A stretch of 64,000 nt of DNA from Nitrospira sp. GTDB lineage: Bacteria; Nitrospirota; Nitrospiria; Nitrospirales; Nitrospiraceae. The stretch lies in assembly GCA_005116835.1 (NCBI GenBank), contig SWDM01000023.1, forward strand, positions 286,519 to 350,518, written 5' to 3'. Of this stretch, positions 50,783 through 60,017 are shown in pieces. The position numbers and the translations under genes were made by a program. Each line of letters opens with the position of its first letter. Position 1 is the stretch's first letter. Under the pieces are notes generated by a model. That model worked only from the letters and a program-made list of their open reading frames with translations, was not told the origin of the DNA and did no database searches.

Positions 50783-52183
50783 TTACCGATCGAGGATCAA
50801 ATCGATGGTGATCTGAGCGAGCGATGAATCTTGATTGATGACGTAGGTCGCGCGTTCCGGTGATTTCTCTGCCCCGCTTGGCGTGATAGATTCTTGGAGT
50901 TGGTTGAGAGAGAGCCGGTTACGCGAGGCAATCTCTCGCTTGGTGAATAGCCCTAACGGGATTCGGGCGAGGTGGACTGTCAGGGTGATGGGCCCGTTCT
51001 CTTTGGCAAGAGGAACCTGCTGCCGTTGTCCAGGGGAAATTTTCAAGGAACTTTGGCCGGTTTCTTTTTGAGGCCATAACGGTTGTGGAGTGGAAGAACC
51101 AACGATCTTCCATATCTGTACATAGGCATCCTGATTGGCTTCCACGGTAAGAAATACCGGCTGAATACTCGTTGAGGCCGCACCTGCATCCACCTCTTGA
51201 TCCTGCCCATCGGTCCCACGAACGACAAAACTGTAGCGGAGTCCCAGAGGCCCCGGTTGGGCCGCTGTGACTCCGCTGGTGCCTACCTGTGAAGGCCCTT
51301 CCAGCGGTCGTTCAAGCCTGCCTGCTTGCGGCGACGATTCGGCCAGAGGCTTCATGGTCTGCTCTTTGGCCATCAAGCGCGTATCGGTTTTGGTTGTCTC
51401 TCCTCCGTAGAACAAGGCACGAGCGCCGGCGATCGGTGTGACGGTACCAGCGATTTGTCCACTAGCTGGCGTTTGTCTCTGTCTTGGCTCCGGCGCTGTG
51501 GTTGATGGTGTAGGGCTCGCTACAAGTTTTTGGTCTGCCAAGGAGGCCACTTCTTCCGTAAGTTTTTCTTGCCCAGCTGCGGGAGATTTAGCTTCTCTCA
51601 GAAATTCGTCTTGCCGGCTTCGCTGTTTTAGCCTGTCTTGTCCAATATTAGCGGTTTGTTCTTTCTTTGATGGAGGAGATGCGGCCCGTTCTGGCATGGA
51701 CAACTTCCCGACCAGCATGTCTCTTTCTGGAAGCTCGCTCGACGGATCTAGGTTCTCTTTCGTCTTTGCCCGGAGTTCTTTAGCTTGAGGAGTCACCGAT
51801 GGAGGCAGAGGAATGGCCTCATCGGTCGCTGTCGATTGTGCCGCCTGTCGCAGACTATCCTGATATATCCTGACGCCCAACACCAAAGAGAGGGCTGCCG
51901 CCGTAAGGCCTCCAGCGAGCGCAAAGCCGGCTGGACGGCGGAACCAATCCAGCCATGACAGAGAACCGTCAGCGCCTGTGGTGCTCTTCTGTTCCAACGA
52001 AGCGAGTAGTCTGCGGCGCACGGCTGGATTGGAGAGCAGCTCTTTGAATGCCTGTTCATCCGCAATGGCGTTAAAGAGTTGCTGATCCTGCAATGCGGCC
52101 GTATAGAGCGCCTGCTTCTCCTCCGGCGTCAGCGTATCTGCCGCAAATCCACCCAGTAGTTTTTCGAGATCGTGTTCAGACAT
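50783..52183 (-). CDS. Anti-sigma-factor-like protein with DUF4384-like domain
   Basis: 466 residues. The N-terminus (EHDLEKLLGGFAADTLTPEEKQALY) resembles the cytoplasmic inhibitory part of anti-sigma factors. One TM helix follows at about 92-112 (FALAGGLTAAALSLVLGVRI). A disordered periplasmic stretch of about 190 residues rich in Ser, Gln, Pro and Glu precedes a C-terminal beta domain (RYSFVVRGTDGQDQEVDAG, VFLTVEANQDAYVQIWKIVG) similar to DUF4384. It starts 57 bases downstream of the sigma-factor gene, with a short AATTCAAA repeat between. Confidence 0.75.
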   Translation of the reverse strand: MSEHDLEKLLGGFAADTLTPEEKQALYTAALQDQQLFNAIADEQAFKELLSNPAVRRRLLASLEQKSTTGADGSLSWLDWFRRPAGFALAGGLTAAALSLVLGVRIYQDSLRQAAQSTATDEAIPLPPSVTPQAKELRAKTKENLDPSSELPERDMLVGKLSMPERAASPPSKKEQTANIGQDRLKQRSRQDEFLREAKSPAAGQEKLTEEVASLADQKLVASPTPSTTAPEPRQRQTPASGQIAGTVTPIAGARALFYGGETTKTDTRLMAKEQTMKPLAESSPQAGRLERPLEGPSQVGTSGVTAAQPGPLGLRYSFVVRGTDGQDQEVDAGAASTSIQPVFLTVEANQDAYVQIWKIVGSSTPQPLWPQKETGQSSLKISPGQRQQVPLAKENGPITLTVHLARIPLGLFTKREIASRNRLSLNQLQESITPSGAEKSPERATYVINQDSSLAQITIDLILDR

Positions 52184-52193
52184 AGCCTAGAGA

Positions 52194-52227
52194 CAATTCA
52201 AAATTAAAAATTCAAAATTATTAATTG
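52194..52227. repeat. AATTCAAA-type short repeat array
   Basis: CAATTCAAAATTAAAAATTC followed by AAAATTATTAATTG fills most of the gap between sigma and anti-sigma genes. It is very AT-rich and partly self-complementary. Same family as the Lhr insertion at 40070-40102. Confidence 0.7.
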
Positions 52228-52240
52228 GGCAATCGGATAG

Positions 52241-52738
52241 TCACTCCCAACTGCCACCCATCAAGCTCAATAGCTGTTTTCGGCATCGCAGATCCCAGGT
52301 GTAGATGGTGTTGATCGAGGTTTGCCCCATGAGTTTCTGGATTTCTGGAAAGCTGTTCCCTTCCAACTTCCACTTGAAGAGTTCCCGGCAGCGGTCGCCA
52401 AGCTGAGCCATGGCGGCCAGCAACCGATCTACTCGCTGTTTCTGGTCGAGTTGGATCATCGGATTGTCGCCGGGATCGGCGAGTGGAAGGTCATCGACCG
52501 ATTCCTGATTGTACTCGCCTCGTCTGATCGACTTGCGATGGGCATCCAGCATTTTGAATTTCAGGACTTGAAATGCGAGAGGAACGAGCTCGGTCAGCTC
52601 CTTCACATGGGCATATTTCTCGTGCAGGACGGCGAGGACCTCTTGGGTGAGATCTTCCGCACGATCCCTCGATATACGTAATGTCGCAAAGGCGAGAATC
52701 CTTTCACGCAGTCCGGCTAGTATCTGATCTCGATCCAT
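52241..52738 (-). CDS. Sigma-70 family (ECF-like) RNA polymerase sigma factor
   Basis: 165 residues. Region 2 shows FATLRISRDRAEDLTQEVLAVLHEKYAHV and LVPLAFQVLKFKMLDAHRKSIRR; region 4 has MAQLGDRCRELFKWKLEGNSFPEIQKLMGQTSINTIYTWDLRCRKQ, an HTH. It lacks regions 1 and 3. The next gene in the same direction encodes its likely anti-sigma factor. The upstream amidohydrolase ends 3 bases before, so they may be co-transcribed. Confidence 0.85.
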   Translation of the reverse strand: MDRDQILAGLRERILAFATLRISRDRAEDLTQEVLAVLHEKYAHVKELTELVPLAFQVLKFKMLDAHRKSIRRGEYNQESVDDLPLADPGDNPMIQLDQKQRVDRLLAAMAQLGDRCRELFKWKLEGNSFPEIQKLMGQTSINTIYTWDLRCRKQLLSLMGGSWE

Positions 52739-52741
52739 GGC

Positions 52742-53770
52742 CTACAGAGGTTGTGACGATTGAGGAGGCGTGATGACGTCACTCAGAGATCGAAACCCAA
52801 GCTTCAGCCCATTACAGACCTCGACTTGCCGATCGAAGCGGTTTTTGGTCCGGACCATCTTGAGTAGTGTGCCGAAGGCCACGCGGCCCCAGGCGGCGAG
52901 GTGGAACACGGATAGTGGATAGTCGGTGCCGAAGAGCAGTCGCTCCTGGATGTCAGGATATTGGCGGAGGTGTAGGAGCATCCGGAGACGGTTCGGCAGC
53001 GTGAGGGCGGAGATATCGGCGTAGAAGTGTGGATAGCGCTCGACGAGGTCGCGCAATGTCGGGAGAAACTTTTCAAAAAGGATGAGGCCGTAGCTGCAGG
53101 CATGGGCAGCGATGACTGTGGCCCCTTCATCCAACGCGACTCTGAGTCGTTCGGGGTCGCCGACCGATTGATCCTTCCCGATGAGACTGAATTCGTAGCC
53201 CACGTGGCTGAGGAAGGGCATTTTCCTCTCGGCGAGAGCCCGATAGAAGGCTTTGTAGCGCGGATCTGACGGGTTGAACTGCTGCGCGTTGGGCAGCACT
53301 TTGACCAGTGTGGCTCCGGCGTCGGCGCAACGGTGTACTTCTTCAACCGCATCTTGCCGCTGTGGATTGATCGAGACACCCGCGAGCAATTCGTTCGGAT
53401 GGGCCTTCGCGGTTTTGAGCACATAGTCGTTGCCGACCAGGAGATCTGTGTGGTCCAGGCTGAGCCTGCCGTTGGAATCGTAATGGCCATCCATGCCGAG
53501 GAGCACAGCCTTTTGCACGTGGCGAGAGGCGCGTAATTCTGTTAGGAGATCGTCGAGATATTTCTGATTGGCCTCGCGCGGTTTGTCCGGGGCAAGCTCA
53601 TGTTTCCACAGCAAGAACCGAAACAGCGGGCTCTTGAGCATTTTCGGCGAGATATAGCAGCCGTTGTCTCCATCCGGCAATGCAGCCAGATGCACATGGC
53701 AATCGATCAACGATTTCTCGGTCGTAACTCGTGAAGCGTCATTCGTGAAACGTCGTTCGTGAAGAGCCAT
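52742..53770 (-). CDS. Amidohydrolase-2-type metal-dependent hydrolase
   Basis: About 342 residues. DCHVHL near residue 23 is the HxH metal site; other ligands are in LSHVGYEF, AAHACSYG and the final LLFGTDYPLS Asp. This is the TIM-barrel amidohydrolase-2 group (decarboxylase/TatD-like relatives); the substrate is unknown. The first about 20 residues (ERRFTNDASRVT) are encoded by a GTGAAACGT-type repeat, so the true start may be downstream, or repeat insertion has replaced the original N-terminus. Three bases separate it from the sigma gene. Confidence 0.8.
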   Translation of the reverse strand: MALHERRFTNDASRVTTEKSLIDCHVHLAALPDGDNGCYISPKMLKSPLFRFLLWKHELAPDKPREANQKYLDDLLTELRASRHVQKAVLLGMDGHYDSNGRLSLDHTDLLVGNDYVLKTAKAHPNELLAGVSINPQRQDAVEEVHRCADAGATLVKVLPNAQQFNPSDPRYKAFYRALAERKMPFLSHVGYEFSLIGKDQSVGDPERLRVALDEGATVIAAHACSYGLILFEKFLPTLRDLVERYPHFYADISALTLPNRLRMLLHLRQYPDIQERLLFGTDYPLSVFHLAAWGRVAFGTLLKMVRTKNRFDRQVEVCNGLKLGFRSLSDVITPPQSSQPL

Positions 53771-53861
53771 CAGCAGTCAGCCCTCAGCTTTCCAAGCAAC
53801 TCAGAACTCAGAACTCAGAACCTCTCCCACCCCTTACCCCTCACGCCTTACCCCTCACGTG
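53722..53861. repeat. Composite array of four short-repeat families
   Basis: Four families follow one another: GTGAAGCGT-type (53722-53765), GCCATCAGCAGTCAGCC-type (53766-53792), ACTCAGA-type (53798-53822) and ACCCCTTACCCCTCACG-type (53824-53861). The array covers the start of the amidohydrolase gene and the stop of the acyltransferase-ligase gene, whose last codons (AGREG-like end) it supplies. Confidence 0.8.
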
Positions 53862-56800
53862 ATTGAAGCCGTTCCATCGCAATCCGTTTGAGACCGCGCA
53901 AATCCATCTTGCCGGTTCCCAGTACCGGGAGGGCCTCGACTTTGACGAAGTTGGCGCGGGAAGGAACGAAGAGGTTGGGGAGTCCCTCTGCGGCGAGTTG
54001 ATTCAGGATCTCCGGAATACGAGCTTCATCCAGCGTATGCAGCACAGCCAAACGTTCGCCCTTCTTTTCATCCGGAATGCCGGTGACAGCGAAGACTTGT
54101 ATCTCGGCGCCGGCAGCCTGTTGCAATGCTTCTTCCACGCGACCATGCGGGACCATTTCTCCGCCGATTTTTGAGAAGCGCGAGAGCCGATCGGTGATCG
54201 TCACAAATCCGTCTTCGTCCAACATCGCGATGTCCCCCGTGATGTACCAGCCGTCGCGCATGGCGTTGGCTGTGAGATCCTCACGGCCTATGTATCCCTT
54301 CATGACGTTGGGCCCCTTGACCAACAACATGCCGGGAGTATCGGGGGGCAAGGGAGCGAAACTGTCTGGGTCGACGATTTGCACAGACACGCCGGGCAGC
54401 GGTTGGCCGACCGTTCCACGCCGCGAGGCCGGTTGGAAATATCCGGCGGCTCTGAAGTCCGGACAATTGACGGCAACGACGGGGGCGCATTCGGTGACAC
54501 CGTAACCCTGGACTGGTTCGATGCCGAACTGGTCTTGAAAAGCCTGCGCTAGTCGGGACGACAGTTTTTCGGCTCCGGTCAGGACCACGCGTATTGAGCT
54601 GAATTGCTCCGGCGTGCAACGGCGGAGATAGAGCTGGAGAAAGGTCGGCGTGGTGACGAGGAACGTGATGCGATAGCGGTGCACGAGTTCGCCGATGGCG
54701 GCAACATCGAGCGGGGATGGATGAAAGACCATACCCAGGTTCTTGAACATGACGAGCCAGAAGACGAGATAGCCGAACGAGTGGAAAAATGGAAGGATGC
54801 CGAGCACTCTTTCGTTCTGGTAGAGCTGGAGAATTTGGGCGGCCCCCTGCTCATTGGAATCGACGTTGAAGTGAGAGAGCATCACACCCTTCGGCTCCCC
54901 CGTGCTGCCGCTGCTGAAGATGATCGTGGCGAGGTCGTCCATCGTCAGCGGAGTGTCCTGTCCGCAGACCCGTTCGATCAACCTGGCAGGGGCGCAAAGG
55001 GCGAGGAGAGCCGCGACGAGTTTTTGTCCTGTGCCGATGGTGCGGGCAATATCTTCCAGCCAGAGGATCGATGGCCCATCCGGCAATTCCAGCTTAGCCT
55101 TTTGGACAAAGACTTTGCTGGTCACGATCGTGCGGAGGTCTGCGAGCCGTACGGCTGCTTCGAGGCCGGATTTGCCGACCGTATAGTTCAGGTTCACGCT
55201 GGTTTTCCCGCAGAGAGGCGCCGCCACATTGACGAGTGCGCCGGCGACGGTCGGAGGAAGCAAAATGCCGACATGGCGCTGGTCTTTCCAATGTGGCCGA
55301 AGCGATCTGGCGAGGACGATGGATCCGATTAAAGCTTGGATCGACGACACATGCGGGCGGTTCTGGTCCGCCATGGCGAAGCGGAAGGGATGGCGCCTCA
55401 TGGCATGGATGAATTCACGATGGAGTGTGCGCCGGCTGGACTTGCGCAGGCGCCAGGCCTCTTCTCCGAGCGCGCGAATCGCGGCGCGGAGCTCGTGAGC
55501 TGAGGTATCGGAAGGTAGCGGTGCGCCGAAGGACACCGTCAAGGGGTAGGGAATCTGTTCAGGCCATTTTCTGAAAAAATGCCCACCCTCAAAACTGAAG
55601 ATGCTGCCCCAGACGCGATCCAAATGCACGGGAATGACCGGCACCTGTCGTCCCTTCACGATCCGTTCGAAGCCTCGCCGGAACGGCAGCAATGTGCCGG
55701 TGCGGGTAATCTGTCCTTCAGGGAAGATGCAGACGATCTCTCCGTCGTCGAGCGCCTGTCCCGCGCTGCGTAGCGCTCGGAGGATGATGCGGGGGCCTCC
55801 TGTCGAGGCAATGGGGATGACCTTCATGGCGGTCATCAGCCATTTGAACAAGGGATGTGCCGCATAGGCTGCGTCCACGACGAACCGTATGGGCCGATCG
55901 ACGCTGGCCATGAGTAAGAAGCCATCGATGAACGACATATGGTTCGGAACGAGCAGCGCTCCGCTGGATTGGGGAACATGGTGCTGGCCGACGATGCGGA
56001 GGCGATAGAGGGTGTTCGTCAAGATGACGAGCACCAGCCGGATGAACACATCGGGCATCAGTCGGAGCGCCCACAGGGTGCCTCCGATGGTTACAGCACC
56101 GGTGACGAGGAAAATGTTGCTTGTCGAGAGGCCGGCCTGAGCCATCGAGCCTCCGGCGAGGGAGCCCAAGAGGATTCCGGTGAAGACGCAGGTGTTGGAG
56201 AATGAGATCACAGCGCCGCGCCGATCGGGCGGGGATCTCCATTGGAGAATGGCATTCAGCGGGACGAAGATGAAGGAGCAGGAGATTCCGAGGAACCCCA
56301 ATATGAGAAACGTGCCCAACAATGGCGGGGTGAGTGCGCCTAGCAAGCACAGGGCGATAGACGCGCCTGTGGCTCCTAGGGGGACCAGCCCATACTCGAT
56401 CCGGTTGTTCGACAGCCGGCCAACCAGTATGGCGCCGGCCCCGATGCCGATGGAAAGCAAGGAGAGCGGGAGGCCCGACATCGAATCCGAAAGCTGCAGC
56501 ACGGCTTTGGCATAGACGAGGATGTTTTGGGCGAAAAGGCTTGCGATCGTCCAGAAAAAGATCTCTCCGGGAATGGCCAGACGCAACAGACGTTCTGCTT
56601 GAATGGCAGTCCAGGCGCCTCTGATCGTCGAGCCGATACCGCCGACGGCGCGCGCGGGCGAGACATGGGGGACGGCGAAGGATGCAACCAGGCCCACCAT
56701 CGACAAGGCGGCCAGGACGAGAGGGGCTATCCAAACCTGGTCGCCGGCGCTCTGCAAGAGAAAGCCTCCGGCTGCCGTGCCGGCCAGGATGGCGGCAAAG

Positions 56801-57270
56801 GTCCAGACTTCCAATAGGCCATTTCCGGCGGCGAGACGTTCGTGCGGAATCAATTCGGGAAGAATGCCGTATTTCGATGGGGCGAAGAGCGCGCTGTGCG
56901 CGCCCATTCCGCATAAGACAATCAAGGGCAGAATGCCTCCGGTCGGGTTGAACCAGAGTGCGAGGGTGCCGGCGCTCATGAGGAGCACCTCGACGACCTT
57001 GATCGAAATGATGACCGTGCGTTTGCTCAATCGATCGGCCAAGGTGCCGCCGACCAATGACAGCAAGACCAGCGGCAGGGTGAAGATGATGAAGGTGAGA
57101 GCGGTTTGCGTCTGTGCCGTAGCTTCCAGCTCAGGGCCCGGCGTCATCTGCGCGGTCGCTTGCCGGATGGCCAGCAAGGCCACCATGAGTTTCCAGGCGT
57201 TGTCGTTAAAGGCGCCGAAAAATTGGGCGATCAGCAGGCCACGGAGAGGATGCGATACCGTATTAGCCAT
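53848..57270 (-). CDS. Tripartite MFS transporter / PlsC acyltransferase / acyl-ACP synthetase
   Basis: 1140 residues. Residues 1-410 form about twelve TM helices of an MFS (LplT-like: LLIAQFFGAFNDNAWKLMV). Residues about 420-620 are a PlsC acyltransferase (NHMSFIDGFLL with HxxxxD, and FPEGQITRTG). Residues about 640-1140 are an AMP-forming ligase (FSSGSTGEPKGVMLSH, YGVTECAPV, TGDIAMLDEDG). It joins in one chain what E. coli keeps as LplT plus Aas: uptake and re-acylation of lysophospholipids using acyl-ACP. The last codons lie within the composite repeat array at 53824-53861. Confidence 0.92.
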   Translation of the reverse strand: MANTVSHPLRGLLIAQFFGAFNDNAWKLMVALLAIRQATAQMTPGPELEATAQTQTALTFIIFTLPLVLLSLVGGTLADRLSKRTVIISIKVVEVLLMSAGTLALWFNPTGGILPLIVLCGMGAHSALFAPSKYGILPELIPHERLAAGNGLLEVWTFAAILAGTAAGGFLLQSAGDQVWIAPLVLAALSMVGLVASFAVPHVSPARAVGGIGSTIRGAWTAIQAERLLRLAIPGEIFFWTIASLFAQNILVYAKAVLQLSDSMSGLPLSLLSIGIGAGAILVGRLSNNRIEYGLVPLGATGASIALCLLGALTPPLLGTFLILGFLGISCSFIFVPLNAILQWRSPPDRRGAVISFSNTCVFTGILLGSLAGGSMAQAGLSTSNIFLVTGAVTIGGTLWALRLMPDVFIRLVLVILTNTLYRLRIVGQHHVPQSSGALLVPNHMSFIDGFLLMASVDRPIRFVVDAAYAAHPLFKWLMTAMKVIPIASTGGPRIILRALRSAGQALDDGEIVCIFPEGQITRTGTLLPFRRGFERIVKGRQVPVIPVHLDRVWGSIFSFEGGHFFRKWPEQIPYPLTVSFGAPLPSDTSAHELRAAIRALGEEAWRLRKSSRRTLHREFIHAMRRHPFRFAMADQNRPHVSSIQALIGSIVLARSLRPHWKDQRHVGILLPPTVAGALVNVAAPLCGKTSVNLNYTVGKSGLEAAVRLADLRTIVTSKVFVQKAKLELPDGPSILWLEDIARTIGTGQKLVAALLALCAPARLIERVCGQDTPLTMDDLATIIFSSGSTGEPKGVMLSHFNVDSNEQGAAQILQLYQNERVLGILPFFHSFGYLVFWLVMFKNLGMVFHPSPLDVAAIGELVHRYRITFLVTTPTFLQLYLRRCTPEQFSSIRVVLTGAEKLSSRLAQAFQDQFGIEPVQGYGVTECAPVVAVNCPDFRAAGYFQPASRRGTVGQPLPGVSVQIVDPDSFAPLPPDTPGMLLVKGPNVMKGYIGREDLTANAMRDGWYITGDIAMLDEDGFVTITDRLSRFSKIGGEMVPHGRVEEALQQAAGAEIQVFAVTGIPDEKKGERLAVLHTLDEARIPEILNQLAAEGLPNLFVPSRANFVKVEALPVLGTGKMDLRGLKRIAMERLQSREG

Positions 57271-57440
57271 GAACGATGGAATCCCTCTGTTGCACTGGTG
57301 CTTAATATGCGGAAAAATTGCTGAAATATCAAAGGAAAGGAAGAAGGCGTTTGGTTGACACTAAATAGAAGGCTGGTAGTTTGAGGGAGGGTTCTTGGTC
57401 TGACCGAATGGTTCATGTGTGCCAAGACAAAGGAGCTGCG

Positions 57441-58925
57441 ATGATCTCGCGTAGACAATTCCTGAAACTGGCTGGCGCGGCAGCAATCATGCCTTGGGGT
57501 TGTGCTCAGTTGGGGGTCCGTCCGTCCGGCATCCTGCTCAACGATGTGCATTCAGGACTGAATCCGACGATTGTGCGCGACGTGATTCCAGTGCGATCGG
57601 TTCAGGCTATCCAGTCGGCGTTAGAACGGGCCATGAAAGAGGAGCGAGGGGTATCGGTAGCCGGTGGTCGTCACGCGATGGGTGGACAACAGTTCGGAAC
57701 CGACACGCTGCATCTTGATATGCGATCGTTTAACCAAGTGTTGAATTTCGATTCCGGTTCTGGGTTAGTCGAGGTTGAGGCCGGGATTCAATGGCCTGAG
57801 TTGATCCAGGCGTCTTTGGCCATGCAGGAAGGCGCTATTAAGCAATGGGGCATTGTTCAAAAGCAGACCGGCGCTGATCGGCTGAGTGTCGGCGGAGGCC
57901 TCTCGGCCAACATCCATGGGCGGGGTCTGAGGCTCAAGCCCTTCGTCGGCGATATCGAGTCCTTCAAGCTCGTCTTAGCCGATGGACAGGTAATGCTGTG
58001 CAGCAGGTTTCAGAACTCCGATCTGTTCAAGCTCGCAGTCGGCGGGTATGGTCTTTTCGGCATCGTGTCGTCGGTCACACTTCGGCTCATGCCACGGCAG
58101 AAACTTCAACGCGTGGTCGAGCTGGTCCGAGTCGATGACGTGATACAGCGGTTCGAGCAACGGGTCGCAGAGGGATTTCTCTATGGGGACTGTCAATTTG
58201 CCCTGGATCCTGCCTCCGAAGACTTTCTCAGTCGCGGTATCTTTTCCTGCTACAGACCGGTCGATCCCGCTATGCCGATTCCTGATCGTCAGCGGGAAAT
58301 TTCCGAAGACCAATGGCTGCGCCTGCTCTATTTGGCCCATGCGGACAAGACGAAGGCCTTCGAGGTTTACGCCAGCGAATATCTGACGACGAATGGCCAG
58401 ATCTATTGGTCCGATACGCATCAAGCGAGCTATTACCCGGAAGGCTATCACCGGTCGCTCGACAGCAAGATGAAGGCTAGGACCACCGGGTCGGAAATGA
58501 TTTCTGAGCTCTATGTGCCTCGGCAGGAACTGGCATCGTTCTTTGCGGACATGCGGGAAGATTTCCGGCGCCATAAGGTCGAAGCGATTTACGGCACGAT
58601 TCGACTGATCGAACGGGACGACGAATCGTTTCTTGCCTGGGCCAAGGAGCCATGGGCCTGTACGGTCTTAAACCTTCACGTATCCCACACAACGGAGGGC
58701 ATTGAACGGGCAGCGGCATCGTTCCGTCGGCTGATCGATCTGGCAAGAAAGCGAGGCGGTAGTTATTTCTTGACCTATCACAAATGGGCGACTCGCGGAC
58801 AGGTCGAGGCCTGCTATCCGCAGTTCTCCGAGTTCCTTCGGTTGAAGCGGAAGCACGATCCGCAAGAGCGATTCCAGAGCGACTGGTACCGACACTACCG
58901 AACAATGTTCGCCGATCGCCTATGA
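57441..58925 (+). CDS. Tat-exported FAD-dependent oxidase (PCMH type)
   Basis: 494 residues from ATG 57441 with AAAGGAG upstream. A twin-arginine leader SRRQFLKLAGAAAIMPWGC ends in a possible lipobox cysteine. FAD binding is by a PCMH domain (VSVAGGRHAMGGQQFGTDTL, SVGGGLSANIHGRGL, VGGYGLFGIVSSVTLRL), as in D-lactate and aldonolactone oxidases. The C-terminal substrate domain is unassigned. The stop overlaps a membrane protein gene by ATGA, so an electron acceptor or membrane partner is likely. Confidence 0.87.
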   Translation: MISRRQFLKLAGAAAIMPWGCAQLGVRPSGILLNDVHSGLNPTIVRDVIPVRSVQAIQSALERAMKEERGVSVAGGRHAMGGQQFGTDTLHLDMRSFNQVLNFDSGSGLVEVEAGIQWPELIQASLAMQEGAIKQWGIVQKQTGADRLSVGGGLSANIHGRGLRLKPFVGDIESFKLVLADGQVMLCSRFQNSDLFKLAVGGYGLFGIVSSVTLRLMPRQKLQRVVELVRVDDVIQRFEQRVAEGFLYGDCQFALDPASEDFLSRGIFSCYRPVDPAMPIPDRQREISEDQWLRLLYLAHADKTKAFEVYASEYLTTNGQIYWSDTHQASYYPEGYHRSLDSKMKARTTGSEMISELYVPRQELASFFADMREDFRRHKVEAIYGTIRLIERDDESFLAWAKEPWACTVLNLHVSHTTEGIERAAASFRRLIDLARKRGGSYFLTYHKWATRGQVEACYPQFSEFLRLKRKHDPQERFQSDWYRHYRTMFADRL

Positions 58926-59377
58926 TCACCCCGCCACGCCGATTGGTTTGGTTGTTGTGGTTGCTCCTCTTCGCATTCTGTTGCCGCGTGCTGGGCCAGG
59001 CCTTGGTCGCCTTTCTTGGCGTCACATGGTTGCCGCCGATGAAGGAGTGGTACTCCGGCTTGATGGCCTATCCCCTGTTGCTTCCAACGCAGCTTCTCAT
59101 CATTGCAATGTACACCAAGGTCTGCTGGGACTTTACGAGCGGGGACGGCTACTTTGTCCAGGCCAAGCCCCTGTTCGGCAGAGGCGTGCTCTGGTTCGGC
59201 TATATCTATCTGGCCGCCATGGTCCTTCGATACATCATTCGCATGAGTCTTTATCCGGAGGCCCGTTGGTTCGGTGGGACGATTCCGATTGCCTTCCATT
59301 TGGTATTGGCGAGCTTCATCATCGCTTTTGGACGGTATCATAGGGACAGACTTATTCACCGGCCTCGGCCATCGTAA
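58922..59377 (+). CDS. Four-TM membrane protein
   Basis: 151 residues with about four TM helices (LVWLLWLLLFAFCCRVL, LMAYPLLLPTQLLIIAMY, GVLWFGYIYLAAMVLRYII, IAFHLVLASFIIAF). It starts in ATGA overlap with the FAD-oxidase stop and is followed, 7 bases on, by a second membrane protein. Family not recognised; the operon suggests a membrane partner of the oxidase. Confidence 0.78.
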   Translation: MITPPRRLVWLLWLLLFAFCCRVLGQALVAFLGVTWLPPMKEWYSGLMAYPLLLPTQLLIIAMYTKVCWDFTSGDGYFVQAKPLFGRGVLWFGYIYLAAMVLRYIIRMSLYPEARWFGGTIPIAFHLVLASFIIAFGRYHRDRLIHRPRPS

Positions 59378-59384
59378 TTCATCC

Positions 59385-60017
59385 ATGTCTCTCTCCGAAC
59401 CAACCACGATGGGGACAGACTATGTGCTTGCCTCTCTGTGTGGGTTCTTTGCCTGGCGGCTTTGGAGGGTGGGGAATGGGGCTGGGCAGGCGAGTGTCTG
59501 TGCCTGGGCTGCGGGGTTCGTGTGTTTTGGAATGGCTTCGCTAGCCGGCGGGACGGTTCATGGCTTCTCAATGGTTTTCGGTGAGGCTCTCCTACAGGAG
59601 TTATGGAAGCTCACCGCGTATGCGATTGGGTTGGCGAGCTTCTTTCTACTGACCGGCACCCTCAGCGCCTGCCTTCTTCCGTCTGTGCGTCGGGTTGCGA
59701 TGTTGATTCCCTATACCCAACTGATTCTCTATGCGTTCTGGATGGCGACTCATGATGACTTTCGCTATGTCATCTATGATTACGCCTTCACCAATCTTGG
59801 CATCTTGGCGCTACATTTTCGTGCTGGTCTTGCGAATAGGACCATGAGTGCCCTATGGCTGGTCGGCGGCGTGCTGCTGAGTTTCTTCGCGGCGGCTGTT
59901 CAGGCCGGTGGAGTCTCGCTCCACCGGCACTTCAACCACAATGATCTCTATCACGTGATCCAGATGGGCGGGATGTACCTATTCTATAGAGGCGCGCTCC
60001 TACTCAAGGATTGTTAA
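59385..60017 (+). CDS. Seven-TM membrane protein (DUF6962/ceramidase-like)
   Basis: About 210 residues, six or seven TM helices. The conserved His residues (GGTVHGFSM; LHRHFNHNDLYHVIQM) and the ending MGGMYLFYRGALLL resemble the alkaline-ceramidase/CREST-like family (DUF6962), where the histidines bind zinc. This is inference by motif only. Third gene of the FAD-oxidase operon. Its 3' end overlaps the convergent MutS-like gene by 14 bases. Confidence 0.68.
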   Translation: MSLSEPTTMGTDYVLASLCGFFAWRLWRVGNGAGQASVCAWAAGFVCFGMASLAGGTVHGFSMVFGEALLQELWKLTAYAIGLASFFLLTGTLSACLLPSVRRVAMLIPYTQLILYAFWMATHDDFRYVIYDYAFTNLGILALHFRAGLANRTMSALWLVGGVLLSFFAAAVQAGGVSLHRHFNHNDLYHVIQMGGMYLFYRGALLLKDC

